This document shows, piece after piece, positions 1 to 8,603 of a DNA stretch of 39,305 bases (positions within the stretch are counted from its first letter, which is position 1; each line of letters starts with the position of its first letter). The DNA is from Candidatus Rokuibacteriota bacterium. Lineage in GTDB: Bacteria > Methylomirabilota > Methylomirabilia > Rokubacteriales > CSP1-6. Below the pieces are notes generated by a model. It saw only the letters and a program-made list of their open reading frames with translations, did no database searches and had not been told where the DNA came from. The stretch covers positions 1 through 39,305 of the forward strand of contig QHRU01000109.1 in NCBI GenBank assembly GCA_003220225.1. Direction: 5' to 3'. The translations under genes and the position numbers were made by a program.

Positions 1-1884
1 GGCGTCATGCAGGGCCTGACGACCCTGGTCGGGAGCGCGCCGCTGGCATCCGTCGCCCACGGCACCACCATCGTGACGAACGCCATCATCGAGGGCCGCG
101 GCGCCGTCGTCGGCCTGATCAGCACGCGCGGCTTCCGCGACGTGCTGGAGATCGCGCGCGTGAGCCGCCTGCACCTCTACGATCTGAAGGCCGCGCCGAA
201 GCCGCCGGCGCTCGTCCCGCGGCGACTGCGCCTGGAAGTCAGCGAGCGCGTCGGCCCCGATGGTGCGATCGAGCGGGCGCTCACGCTCGATGAGATCCCG
301 GAGCTCGTGGCGACGCTGACCCGCGAGGGCGTGGAGAGCGTGGCCGTCTGCCTGCTGCACAGCTACGCCAACCCCGAGCACGAGCGCACGCTGCGGGCGT
401 ACCTCGAGCGCCACTTCCGCCACGTGTGCGTGTCGAGCGACATCAACGCCGAGTTCCGCGAGTACGAGCGCTCCTGCACGACCGTCCTCAACGCCGCCGT
501 GATGCCGCTGGCCTCGCGCTACATCGAGCAGCTGGACCAGCGCCTCGGCCTGCAGGCGGCGGGCGCCACGCTGCACCTGCTGCACTCGGCCGGCGGCATG
601 ATGTCGGTCGAGACTGCGCGGGCGCGGCCGCTGGCGCTGGCGTCCTCGGGGCCCGCGGCCGGCGTCGCCGCCGCCGCACACGTCGCGAAGACCCTCGGCA
701 TCCCGCGCGCGCTCGCCTTCGACATGGGCGGCACCACCACCGACGTCTGCCTCATCGCCGACGGCATCGCCGAGACCTCGGCGCAGCGCCGCCTCGGAGG
801 CTATCCTGTGCGGCTGCCGATGGCGGCGGTGGAGTCGATCGGCGCCGGCGGCGGCTCCATCGCCTATGTCGACCCGGCGGGAGCGCTGCGCGTCGGGCCG
901 CGCAGCGCCGGCGCCGCGCCCGGGCCCGCGTGCTACGGGCTCGGCGGCGCCGAGCCCACGGTCACCGACGCCAACCTCCTGCTCGGCTATCTCGATCCCG
1001 AGCGCGTGTACGGCCGCGCCATCCGTCTCGACCGCGAGCGCGCGCGCGTCGCGCTGGACGCGCTCGCGCGCCGGCTCGGGCTCTCGCTGCTCGAGACCGC
1101 GGCGGGCGTGATCGAGGTGGCCAACGCCGCCATGCTGCGCGCGCTGCGCCTGGTCTCCGTGCAGCGCGGCTACGACCTGCGCGACTTCACGCTGATCGCC
1201 TACGGCGGCGCCGGCCCCGTCCACGCCGGCGCGCTCGCCGGCGCCGCCGGCATCGCGCGCGTGCTGGTGCCCGCGCACTCGGGCGCGTTCTCGGCGCTCG
1301 GCTGCCTGGTCTCGCCGCTGCGCTACGACGCCGTGCGGACGTATCGCGGGCGGCTGGAGGCATGGGACGCCAAGCCGGCGGAGACTCGGCTGCGCGAGCT
1401 ACAGGAGCAGTGCGTGGCGCCGCTGACCGACGAGGGCATCGCGCTCGATCGCATCGCCGTGCACTGGAGCACCGACCTGCGTTACAGCGGCCAGAACTAC
1501 GAGATCGAGATCCCGTGGCGCGACACGCCGGAGGCGCTGCGCGCCGAGTTCGAGGCGCGCCACCGCCGGCTCTACGGCTACGCCACCGGCGAGAGCGTGG
1601 AGTGCGTCAACCTGCGCGTCGTCGCGCGGGTGCCCGACGTCGCCGCCGAGCTGTGGGATTTCGAGCCGGCCGGCACGCCGGTGTTGAGCGGCGATCAGCG
1701 CGCGCACTTCCCCGGCCTCGGCGAGGTCGCGCTGCCGCGCTACGACCGCGCGGCGCTGGCACCCGGCCGCGTCGTGCTCGGCCCCGCGCTCATCGAGGAC
1801 GAATGGTCCACCACGCTCGTCTACCCCGGCCAGCGCTGCGCCGCCGACCGGCTCGGCAACCTGCTCATCGAGACCGGCGCGTGA
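1..1884 (+). CDS. hyuA: Hydantoinase/oxoprolinase subunit A (HyuA family), 5' end outside window
   Basis: This is the ATP-dependent A subunit of the hydantoinase/5-oxoprolinase family, which with subunit B opens cyclic amides such as hydantoins or 5-oxoproline. The frame is open from base 1. The ATG at 7 is probably internal, because family members usually begin about 50-60 residues earlier with a GxDxGGTFTD phosphate loop that is absent here. Visible signatures are HGTTIVTNAI at about 60-90, the actin-like phosphate motif FDMGGTTTDV at about 718-747, SIGAGGGSIA at about 835-865 and YGGAGPVHA at about 1201-1227. About 627 residues are present, close to the usual 680-700 minus the missing N-terminus. 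The stop overlaps the GTG start of subunit B by 4 bases, so the two are translationally coupled. The substrate cannot be read from sequence; N-methylhydantoin, 5-oxoproline and acetophenone-carboxylase-like roles are all possible. Confidence 0.93.
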   Translation, partial: GVMQGLTTLVGSAPLASVAHGTTIVTNAIIEGRGAVVGLISTRGFRDVLEIARVSRLHLYDLKAAPKPPALVPRRLRLEVSERVGPDGAIERALTLDEIPELVATLTREGVESVAVCLLHSYANPEHERTLRAYLERHFRHVCVSSDINAEFREYERSCTTVLNAAVMPLASRYIEQLDQRLGLQAAGATLHLLHSAGGMMSVETARARPLALASSGPAAGVAAAAHVAKTLGIPRALAFDMGGTTTDVCLIADGIAETSAQRRLGGYPVRLPMAAVESIGAGGGSIAYVDPAGALRVGPRSAGAAPGPACYGLGGAEPTVTDANLLLGYLDPERVYGRAIRLDRERARVALDALARRLGLSLLETAAGVIEVANAAMLRALRLVSVQRGYDLRDFTLIAYGGAGPVHAGALAGAAGIARVLVPAHSGAFSALGCLVSPLRYDAVRTYRGRLEAWDAKPAETRLRELQEQCVAPLTDEGIALDRIAVHWSTDLRYSGQNYEIEIPWRDTPEALRAEFEARHRRLYGYATGESVECVNLRVVARVPDVAAELWDFEPAGTPVLSGDQRAHFPGLGEVALPRYDRAALAPGRVVLGPALIEDEWSTTLVYPGQRCAADRLGNLLIETGA

Positions 1885-3512
1885 GCCCCGCGGTCCACCC
1901 CGTCACGCTCGAGGTCGTGCGCAACGCGCTCTATGCGATCGCCGAGGAGATGAGCGTCGTGCTCATGCGCTCGGCGCGCTCGCCGCTGCTCAAGGAGGCG
2001 GGCGACCTGTCCTCCGCGCTGACCGATGCCGAGGGGCGGCTGGTCGCCCAGGGGCGCGACATCCCGATCCACATGGGCGTGATGGCGTTCACCGTGAAGG
2101 AATTCCTCAAGCGCGTGCCTGCCGAGCGCCTGCGCGAGGGCGACGTCTGGTTCCTGAACCTGCCGGAGGTGGGCGGCAACCATCTGCCCGACGTCAAGGC
2201 CATCCGGCCGGTGTTCGCCGGCGGGCGGCTCGTCGCCTTCGCCATCAACCTGGCGCACTGGGCCGACATCGGCGGCGCCGTGCCCGGCTCCTACGTGCCG
2301 TGGGCCACCGAGTCCTATCAAGAGGGCGTGCGCATCTCGCCGATCCGTCTCTTCTCGGCCGCCGGGCCAGATGAGGAAAACATCGGCCTGATCCTGGCCA
2401 ATATACGAGCCCCCGACGAGCGGCGCGGCGACATCTTCGCGCAGTTCGCGGCCGACGACGTGGCGGCGCGCCGGCTCGGCGAGCTGGTCGAGCGCTACGG
2501 CGCCGACACGCTCCGCGCGTGCTTCGACGCGCTGCACGCGGCGTCCGAGGCGGCGATGCGCGCGGCGATCAGCGCGCTGCCCGACGGCGTGTGGACGGGC
2601 GAGGACTGGCTCGACGACGACGGCGTGGACGACAAGCCGTTGCCCATCCGCGTGCGCGTGGAGATCCGCGGCGACGAGGCGACGTTCGACTTCACGGGGA
2701 CGGCGCCGCAGGCGCGGGGGCCCGTCAACACCACGTACTACATCGCGTGCTCGTCGGTGTACTACGCGATGAAGACACTGGCCGCGCCAGAGGTGCCGCC
2801 CAACGACGGCTGCTACCGGCCGCTGCGCGTGATCGTGCCGCCGCGTAATCTCATGAACGCCGACGCCGACCGGCCGGTCGTCGGCGGCAACCACGAGACC
2901 TCGCAGCGCGCGGTCGATGCCATCTTCAACGCGCTCGCCCCCGCCCTGCCCGACCGCGTGACAGCCAGCGGCCCGACGACCTCGGGCGTGCTCATCTTCG
3001 GCGCGCGCACCCCCGACGGCCGCTGGACGATCTTCTACGAGACCCACGGCGGCGGCGAGGGCGCCGGCGCGACTCGCGACGGCGGCTCGGCGCTGCGCGT
3101 GTACATGTCGAACGTGATGAACACGCCGACGGAAGTCGTGGAGGCGGAGTATCCGCTACGCGTGGAGGAGCACGCGCTGCGGCCCGGCTCGGCCGGCGAC
3201 GGCCGGCAGCGTGGCGGCCTCGGCTTCCGCCGCGCCTATCGCGTCGTCGCGCCCGAGGTCACGCTGACCAGCATGCTCGACCGCCGCGTGGTGCCGCCGT
3301 GGGGCGTGCTCGGCGGAGGCGACGGGCTGCCGTTCCGCATCACGCTGAATCCGGGCACGCCCGGCGCGCGTGACGTCGGCGGCAAGGTCAGCCTGCGCCT
3401 CACGCGTGGCGACCTCGTGCTGATCGAGACCTGCGGCGGCGGGGGCTTCGGCCCGCCGGCCGAGCGGCCGGCCGAGGCGCGCGAGGCCGACCGACGTGAG
3501 GGGTACGTGTGA
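1881..3512 (+). CDS. hyuB: Hydantoinase/oxoprolinase subunit B (HyuB family)
   Basis: This is the B subunit (PF02538-type), the hydrolytic partner of the upstream A subunit in ATP-dependent ring opening of hydantoin or oxoproline-like substrates; it is probably cytoplasmic. The GTG start at 1881 overlaps the upstream stop (GTGA) and gives 543 residues, the normal family length of about 520-580. The N-terminus VTLEVVRNALYAIAEEM and the following MRSARSPLLKEAGDLSSAL match the family opening. The middle GDVWFLNLPEVGGNHLPDVK and the C-terminal GGGDGLPFR and CGGGGFGPP glycine-rich segments are also typical. The same frame stays open far upstream, but that part is a shadow of hyuA. The C-terminus overlaps the next gene by 4 bases, so at least three genes form one transcript. 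Confidence 0.93.
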   Translation: MSPAVHPVTLEVVRNALYAIAEEMSVVLMRSARSPLLKEAGDLSSALTDAEGRLVAQGRDIPIHMGVMAFTVKEFLKRVPAERLREGDVWFLNLPEVGGNHLPDVKAIRPVFAGGRLVAFAINLAHWADIGGAVPGSYVPWATESYQEGVRISPIRLFSAAGPDEENIGLILANIRAPDERRGDIFAQFAADDVAARRLGELVERYGADTLRACFDALHAASEAAMRAAISALPDGVWTGEDWLDDDGVDDKPLPIRVRVEIRGDEATFDFTGTAPQARGPVNTTYYIACSSVYYAMKTLAAPEVPPNDGCYRPLRVIVPPRNLMNADADRPVVGGNHETSQRAVDAIFNALAPALPDRVTASGPTTSGVLIFGARTPDGRWTIFYETHGGGEGAGATRDGGSALRVYMSNVMNTPTEVVEAEYPLRVEEHALRPGSAGDGRQRGGLGFRRAYRVVAPEVTLTSMLDRRVVPPWGVLGGGDGLPFRITLNPGTPGARDVGGKVSLRLTRGDLVLIETCGGGGFGPPAERPAEAREADRREGYV

Positions 3513-5254
3513 GGGCCGCGCAAGGCTCCATCTGTGCCGCGGTGATTGTCACGATCGCCGTGGCGGCGCAGGCGTGCGCGTCGAGGTCCACGCCTCCGGT
3601 TTCAAGGCTCGGTGCCCTCGTCACCGCGTTTGACCGGGCAAGCACACCGTACTTCCCGTTCACAGCGAGCGAAGCCGGGCTGCGCCAGTACGACCGCGTG
3701 CTGGCCAACACCATCGGCGAGGAGTATCGGACGGGGCTCGCCGCACTGTGCTCGCGCTATCACAGCGAGCTGCGTCGGATCGAGCCGGCCACGCTCGACG
3801 AGCACGACCGCCTGACGCGTGACATCTTCCAGTTCAATCTCGAGACGTGCGTGGAGCGGTTGCGTCTGCCGTGGCACCTGCTGCCTGTCGATCAGGTCGG
3901 GCGCAGCCTGCCGAGCGAGTTTGCGGTCATCGGCGCGGGTCGGGGTGTGCATCCGTTCAAGACGCCACGGAACTACGAGGACTTCCTGGGCCGCATCGAC
4001 GGCTTCGTGACGTGGATGGATACCGCGATCGCGAACATGCGCACCGGCATGGAGCGCGGCATCACGCAGCCGCGCGACATCATGGTGAAGATGCTGCCCC
4101 AGCTCGAAGTCCACATCGTCGCCGACCCGCGCGCGAGCGTGTTCTATGAGCCCATCAAGAACTTGCCGCCGGACTTCGACGAAGCCACCCGCAACACCCT
4201 GACCGACAAATATGTGCGGGCCATCGAGGGCCAGATCGTGCCGGCCTACCGGCGGCTCCGCGCCTTCGTGCACGACGAATATCTGCCGCGGTGTCGAGCG
4301 ACATTTGGCCTCGCCGACCTCCCGGGCGGCAGCGCCATGTATGCGTTCTCGGTCCGAGTCGGAACCACGACGAACCTCACGCCTGAGCAGATCTTCGCGC
4401 TCGGCGAGCAAGAAGTGACGCGGATCTCCAGAGAGATCGACCAGCTGAACGCCGAGATCACCGCCGGCGGCGACATACCGCCCGCGCGATACGCGAATGT
4501 GGAAGAGCTGCTGCAAGCGTATGCCGAATTCCGGGCCTCGGTGGAAGCGAAGCTACCGACGCTGTTCGGGCGGTTTCCGAAGGCGGGCTTCGAGATCCGT
4601 CCGATCGAAGCGTTCCGCGAGCGGTCGATGCCCTCGAGCTACGTGCCGGCGTCGCCCGACGGGGCACGCCCGGGGGTCTTCTACCTGAATGCCGCCGCGC
4701 TGCGTGAGGGTCGCGCGGCCTCCGTCTCCCGCGCCCTGTTCCTGCACGAGGCCGTGCCCGGCCATCACTTGCAGATGGCGCTGCAACGCGAGAAGCGCGG
4801 TCTTCCCGGCTTTCGCCGCTTCGCCTGGTACAACGCGTTCGGCGAGGGCTGGGCGCTCTACGCGGAAAGCCTCGGCATCGAGCTGGGAGCCTACGGCAAT
4901 CGCCACGACCGCCTGAACATGCTGGGGGCCGAGCGGTTCCGCGCCAAGCGCCTCGTCGTCGACGTCGGCCTCCACGCCAAAGGCTGGACGCGGGAACGGG
5001 CCATCGCCTACCTCGGCGGCTCGCGTGAGGACTCCGAGCGTGAGGTGGAGCGCTACATGGCGTGGCCCGGCCAGGCGCTCGGCTACAAGATCGGCCAGCT
5101 CAAGATCGTGGGCCTGCGACGGAAGGCCGAGGCGGCGCTGGGCGCGTCGTTCGACCTCCGTCAGTTCCACGACGCGGTGCTCGAAGACGGCGGGATGCCG
5201 CTGAGCGTCCTGGAGGCGAAGATGGAGCGCTGGATTGCCGGCCGGCGTCGGTAA
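3509..5254 (+). CDS. DUF885 family protein, putative exported zinc peptidase-like
   Basis: A 581-residue protein of the DUF885 family (PF05960). The GTG start at 3509 overlaps the hyuB stop by 4 bases. The first 25 residues form a hydrophobic signal-like segment ending VAAQAC, so it may be exported; Cys24 could be a lipidation site, but the lipobox (A-Q-A-C) is weak. The diagnostic HEAVPGHH motif lies at residues 413-420, followed by GEGWALYAE with Glu446. This is the spacing expected for a gluzincin-like zinc site (His413, Glu414, the His at 419/420, downstream Glu). Family members are poorly characterised and are often annotated as peptidases. Coupling to the hydantoinase pair suggests action on a related amide or peptide substrate, which is inference only. 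Confidence 0.88.
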   Translation: MRAAQGSICAAVIVTIAVAAQACASRSTPPVSRLGALVTAFDRASTPYFPFTASEAGLRQYDRVLANTIGEEYRTGLAALCSRYHSELRRIEPATLDEHDRLTRDIFQFNLETCVERLRLPWHLLPVDQVGRSLPSEFAVIGAGRGVHPFKTPRNYEDFLGRIDGFVTWMDTAIANMRTGMERGITQPRDIMVKMLPQLEVHIVADPRASVFYEPIKNLPPDFDEATRNTLTDKYVRAIEGQIVPAYRRLRAFVHDEYLPRCRATFGLADLPGGSAMYAFSVRVGTTTNLTPEQIFALGEQEVTRISREIDQLNAEITAGGDIPPARYANVEELLQAYAEFRASVEAKLPTLFGRFPKAGFEIRPIEAFRERSMPSSYVPASPDGARPGVFYLNAAALREGRAASVSRALFLHEAVPGHHLQMALQREKRGLPGFRRFAWYNAFGEGWALYAESLGIELGAYGNRHDRLNMLGAERFRAKRLVVDVGLHAKGWTRERAIAYLGGSREDSEREVERYMAWPGQALGYKIGQLKIVGLRRKAEAALGASFDLRQFHDAVLEDGGMPLSVLEAKMERWIAGRRR

Positions 5255-6032
5255 CCTCGACGGCCGCGTCGCCATCGTCAGCGGCGCCGCCAAGGGCATG
5301 GGTGCCGAGATCTGCCTGGCTCTGGCGCGCGAGGGCGCGCACCTGGCGCTGGCCGCTCGCGAGGCCGCGCCGCTCGAGAAGCTTGCGGGCGAGATCGAGA
5401 AGCTCGGACGCCGCGCCCTCGTCGAGTCCACCGACGTCACCGACGAGGCCGCCGTGCAGCGGCTCGTCGAGCGGACGAAGGCCGCGCTCGGCGGGCGCAT
5501 CGACATCCTTGTCAACGCCGCCGGCGTCACCGGCCCCGTCGAGACGCCGGTGTGGGAGATCAAGACCGAGGACTGGGATCACGTGCTGGCGGTGAACGTC
5601 AAGGGCACGTTCCTGCCCATCAAGCACGTGCTGCCGACGATGATCGCCCAGCGCTACGGCAAGATCGTCAACATCAGCGGCACCTCGGGGCTGCGCGGCT
5701 ACAAGCTGCGCGCGTCGTACTCGTCGTCGAAGTGGGCGCTGCGCGGGCTCACGCGCACGGTGGCGCTCGAGGCCGGGCCCTACAACGTCAACGTCAACGC
5801 ACTGCACCCGGGGATCGTGGACGGCCCGCGGATGGAGAAGCTCTGCCGCGAGAAGGCGCGCAAGCGCGGCTGGACGCCCGAGCAGGTGCGCGAGGAGTAC
5901 GTGCAGGAGATGGCGCTGCGCCGCGTGACGAGCGCGCGCAACGTCGCCGACGCCGTCGTGTTCCTCGCCTCGGACGCGTCGCAGAACATGACCGGCCAGT
6001 CGATCACCGTCGATGGCGGCTGGGACGTCTAA
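5235..6032 (+). CDS. SDR family NAD(P)-dependent oxidoreductase
   Basis: A 265-residue classical short-chain dehydrogenase/reductase, probably a cytoplasmic alcohol/ketone or 3-oxoacyl reductase. The proposed start is TTG at 5235, inside the end of the preceding gene (20-base overlap), with a GGAG about 7 bases before it. The next in-frame Met lies within the nucleotide-binding loop, so a downstream start is unlikely. The Rossmann motif is SGAAKGMG (Gly17, Gly21, Gly23), then NAAG, and the catalytic pair Tyr162 and Lys166 in YSSSK. The C-terminus TGQSITVDGGWDV is typical. The catalytic Ser position looks displaced: aligned without gaps to FabG-type enzymes it is Gly149, with Ser148 next to it (see findings). 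The substrate is unknown. Confidence 0.92.
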   Translation: MPAGVGNLDGRVAIVSGAAKGMGAEICLALAREGAHLALAAREAAPLEKLAGEIEKLGRRALVESTDVTDEAAVQRLVERTKAALGGRIDILVNAAGVTGPVETPVWEIKTEDWDHVLAVNVKGTFLPIKHVLPTMIAQRYGKIVNISGTSGLRGYKLRASYSSSKWALRGLTRTVALEAGPYNVNVNALHPGIVDGPRMEKLCREKARKRGWTPEQVREEYVQEMALRRVTSARNVADAVVFLASDASQNMTGQSITVDGGWDV

Positions 6033-6055
6033 CCCGAACGCTCGAGGAGGAGCCC

Positions 6056-7246
6056 ATGACCTCTCCCGGCCGTCGCATCATCGTGCTGGCCCGACTGCTC
6101 CTGGTTCTGGTGGCGTGCCTGGCGGCGTTCGCGCCCTCGGCCCACGCCGATCTGATGATCATCGGCAATGACGAGAAGGTCGTCTTCGACGCGGAGGGCA
6201 ATCGGCAGTTCGTCGCGCCGGGGAAGGACACGATCTCCGTCGTGGACATCACCGACCGCGAGGCGCCGAAGATCCTCGTGAGCTTCCCGCTGATGAACTC
6301 AATCTTCGGTCCTCCGACGAATCTCGCTATCACCCCCGACGAGCGCCTGGCCATCGTGGCGAACTCCGTGACCTGGGTCCAGGACGGGACCGCCTGGAAG
6401 CCCGCGCCCGACACCAAGCTCTACGTCTTCAATCTGAAGACGAGCCCGCCGAGTCACATCGCCACCGTCGAGATCGGAAAGCAGCCCTCAGGCCTGGCGA
6501 TCAACCGGGCGGGGGACCTGGCCCTGGTCGCGAACCGCAACGACAAGTCGATCAGCGTCCTCTCCATCCAGGGCAACGAGGTCAAGCTGATCGACACGGT
6601 GGCGATGGGAGACGAGGTCGCCTCCGTCGCCATCACGCCGGACGGGAAGCGCGCGCTCGCCACCAAGTTCCCGGCGCACAAGATCGCGCTCCTCGAGATC
6701 AACGGCCAGAAGGTGACCTACACCAAGCACGACATGCCGGTGGGCCTCTGGCCCTACAACATCGACGTCACGCCCAACGGCCGGATCGCCATCAGCGCGG
6801 ACAACGGTAATTCCGGCGCGCCCGACGGTCACGTCGACACCGTCAGCATCATCGATCTCGGGCACAACCCGCCGAAGGTCATCGATCGCGTGGTGGTGGG
6901 GGACGCGCCCGAGGGCTTTGCGATCAGCCCAAGGGGCGACGTCGCTGTGGCCGTGCTCCTGGGTGGGGCGAGCGTGCCGAAGAGCATGTGGTTCAACATC
7001 AAGCGAAACGGCAGCCTGGCCATACTCAAGATCGACGACAAAAAAGTGACGAAGGTGGGCGAGGTCGAGGTGGGCGGCCTCCCGGAGGGTGTGGTTTTCA
7101 GCCCCGACGGCAAGTACCTCTATGTCGGCAACTACACGGACCGCGACGTGTCCATCCTCAAGGTGGACGGCACCAAGATCACCGACACCGGCAAGAAGCT
7201 CAAGCTGCCGGGCCAGCCAGCCTCCATGCGCGGGCGGGCGCGGTAG
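6056..7246 (+). CDS. Secreted YncE-like beta-propeller protein
   Basis: A 396-residue protein with a clear signal peptide: basic start, hydrophobic core at residues 8-25, predicted signal peptidase I cleavage after AHA near residue 31. The mature part consists of repeated blades with motifs such as ITPDERLAIVAN, INRAGDLALVANRN, ITPDGKRALATK, ISPRGDVAVAV and FSPDGKYLYVGN. This is the seven-bladed YncE/YVTN/lactonase-like propeller pattern. The start is the ATG at 6056, preceded by a strong AGGAGG at good spacing. It lies 23 bases after the SDR gene and 26 bases before the molybdenum hydroxylase genes. A periplasmic binding or scaffold role is likely; no catalytic residues can be assigned, so the function is unknown. 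Confidence 0.85.
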   Translation: MTSPGRRIIVLARLLLVLVACLAAFAPSAHADLMIIGNDEKVVFDAEGNRQFVAPGKDTISVVDITDREAPKILVSFPLMNSIFGPPTNLAITPDERLAIVANSVTWVQDGTAWKPAPDTKLYVFNLKTSPPSHIATVEIGKQPSGLAINRAGDLALVANRNDKSISVLSIQGNEVKLIDTVAMGDEVASVAITPDGKRALATKFPAHKIALLEINGQKVTYTKHDMPVGLWPYNIDVTPNGRIAISADNGNSGAPDGHVDTVSIIDLGHNPPKVIDRVVVGDAPEGFAISPRGDVAVAVLLGGASVPKSMWFNIKRNGSLAILKIDDKKVTKVGEVEVGGLPEGVVFSPDGKYLYVGNYTDRDVSILKVDGTKITDTGKKLKLPGQPASMRGRAR

Positions 7247-7272
7247 GGAGAAGACCCGGAGCAGCGCCGCTG

Positions 7273-8136
7273 ATGCATCCGTTCGAGTACGCGGCGCCGG
7301 AGACACTCGATCAGGCGCTCGGGCTGCTCGGCGAGCACGGCGACGAGGCCAAGGTGCTCGCGGGCGGCCAGAGCCTGATCCCGATCCTTCACTATCGACT
7401 CGCGCGGCCCCGGGTCGTGATCGACATCAACGGACTGCTGCTGGGCGACATCGTCGTCGAGAACGGACGGCTCGGCGTCGGCGCGCTCGTCCGCTATCAC
7501 CAGCTCGAGGAGTCCGACGTGATCGCGCGGCGCTGCCCGGTGCTCGGCGAGGCGGCGCGGCTGATCGGCAACGTGCGCGTCCGCACGCTGGGGACGGTGG
7601 GCGGCAGCCTCGTGCACGCGGACCCCGCCGCCGAGCTGCCCGCGGTGATGACGGCGCTCGACGCGCGGCTGGCGGTGGCGTCGCCGTCGGGCCGGCGCAC
7701 GGTCGCCGCGCGCGAGTTCTTCACGGGCCCGTTGACGACCATGCTCACCGCCGACGAGATCGTGACCGGTGTGGAGATGGATGCCGTGTCGTCATACGGC
7801 TGGGCGGTCGAGGAGCTCTCGCGACGCGCCGGTGACTTCGCGGTCGTGGCCGTGGTCGCGCTGGTGAGCCTGGACCGCCGCGGGCGCGTCGACGACGCGC
7901 GCGTGGCCTTCGGCGGCGTCGCGGATCGGCCGGTATGGGCGCGCGCCGTCGAGGACGCGCTGCGGGGCCGCGAGCCGACTGCCGACGTTCTCGCGCACGC
8001 AGCGCAAACGGCGCGCGATGCGCTCGAACCGCCGTCGGACGCCTTCGTCTCGGGCGCGTACCGGCGCCACGTCGCCGGCGTGCTGTGCCGCCGAGCGCTC
8101 GCCCGCGCCGTCGCGCGGGCGCTGGGGCGGACGTGA
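7273..8136 (+). CDS. Molybdenum hydroxylase FAD-binding subunit (CoxM/XdhB family)
   Basis: The medium, FAD-binding subunit of a xanthine-dehydrogenase/CO-dehydrogenase family enzyme, 287 residues, the usual length. It passes electrons from the iron-sulfur subunit to FAD and then to an acceptor. The two FAD signatures are present: AGGQS at residues 30-34 and TVGGS at residues 108-112, the latter followed by HADPAAE. The C-terminal CO_deh_flav domain is recognisable (ARVAFGGVADRP). The ATG at 7273 is the first start after a GGAG. The stop overlaps the GTG of the next subunit by 4 bases. Order is M-S-L. Confidence 0.92.
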   Translation: MHPFEYAAPETLDQALGLLGEHGDEAKVLAGGQSLIPILHYRLARPRVVIDINGLLLGDIVVENGRLGVGALVRYHQLEESDVIARRCPVLGEAARLIGNVRVRTLGTVGGSLVHADPAAELPAVMTALDARLAVASPSGRRTVAAREFFTGPLTTMLTADEIVTGVEMDAVSSYGWAVEELSRRAGDFAVVAVVALVSLDRRGRVDDARVAFGGVADRPVWARAVEDALRGREPTADVLAHAAQTARDALEPPSDAFVSGAYRRHVAGVLCRRALARAVARALGRT

Positions 8137-8603
8137 TCGCGCGCCTCGTCCTCAACGGGCGCCCGCGAGAGGTCGAGGTGCGCCCGAACCAGACGCTGCT
8201 CGAGCTGCTGCGCGACACGCTGGGCATCTTCGACGTCAAGGAGGGCTGCGACGAGGGCGTGTGCGGCGTCTGCACGGTGCTGCTCGACGGGCGGCCGGTG
8301 TCCTCGTGCCTCGTTCTGGCCGCCGGGCTGCGAGGCCGCGCCGTCGTCACGCTGCGCGGGCTGGAGCGCAACGGTGGCCTGCACCCGCTGCAGGAGGCGT
8401 TCGTGCGCCACGGCGCCGTGCAGTGCGGCTTCTGCACGCCCGGCATGCTGCTGACGACGCTGGCCTTCCTCGAGCGCGAGCCGCGGCCCGATCGCGAGGC
8501 GATCCGCGCCGCGCTCGAGGGCAACCTCTGTCGCTGCACGGGCTACACGAAGATCGTGGACGCGGTCGAAGCCTATGTCCGCGGCGAGCTCGGCCATGAC
8601 TGA
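8133..8603 (+). CDS. Molybdenum hydroxylase 2Fe-2S subunit (CoxS/XdhC-type)
   Basis: The small iron-sulfur subunit, 156 residues, of the same heterotrimer. It carries two 2Fe-2S clusters: a plant-ferredoxin-type cluster bound by Cys39, Cys44, Cys47 and Cys59, and an alpha-helical cluster bound by Cys98, Cys101, Cys133 and Cys135 (QCGFC and CRCTG). All eight ligands are intact. The GTG start at 8133 sits in the 4-base overlap with the FAD subunit, and the stop overlaps the next gene by 8 bases, so expression is tightly coupled. It transfers electrons from the molybdenum centre to the FAD subunit. Confidence 0.95.
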   Translation: MIARLVLNGRPREVEVRPNQTLLELLRDTLGIFDVKEGCDEGVCGVCTVLLDGRPVSSCLVLAAGLRGRAVVTLRGLERNGGLHPLQEAFVRHGAVQCGFCTPGMLLTTLAFLEREPRPDREAIRAALEGNLCRCTGYTKIVDAVEAYVRGELGHD

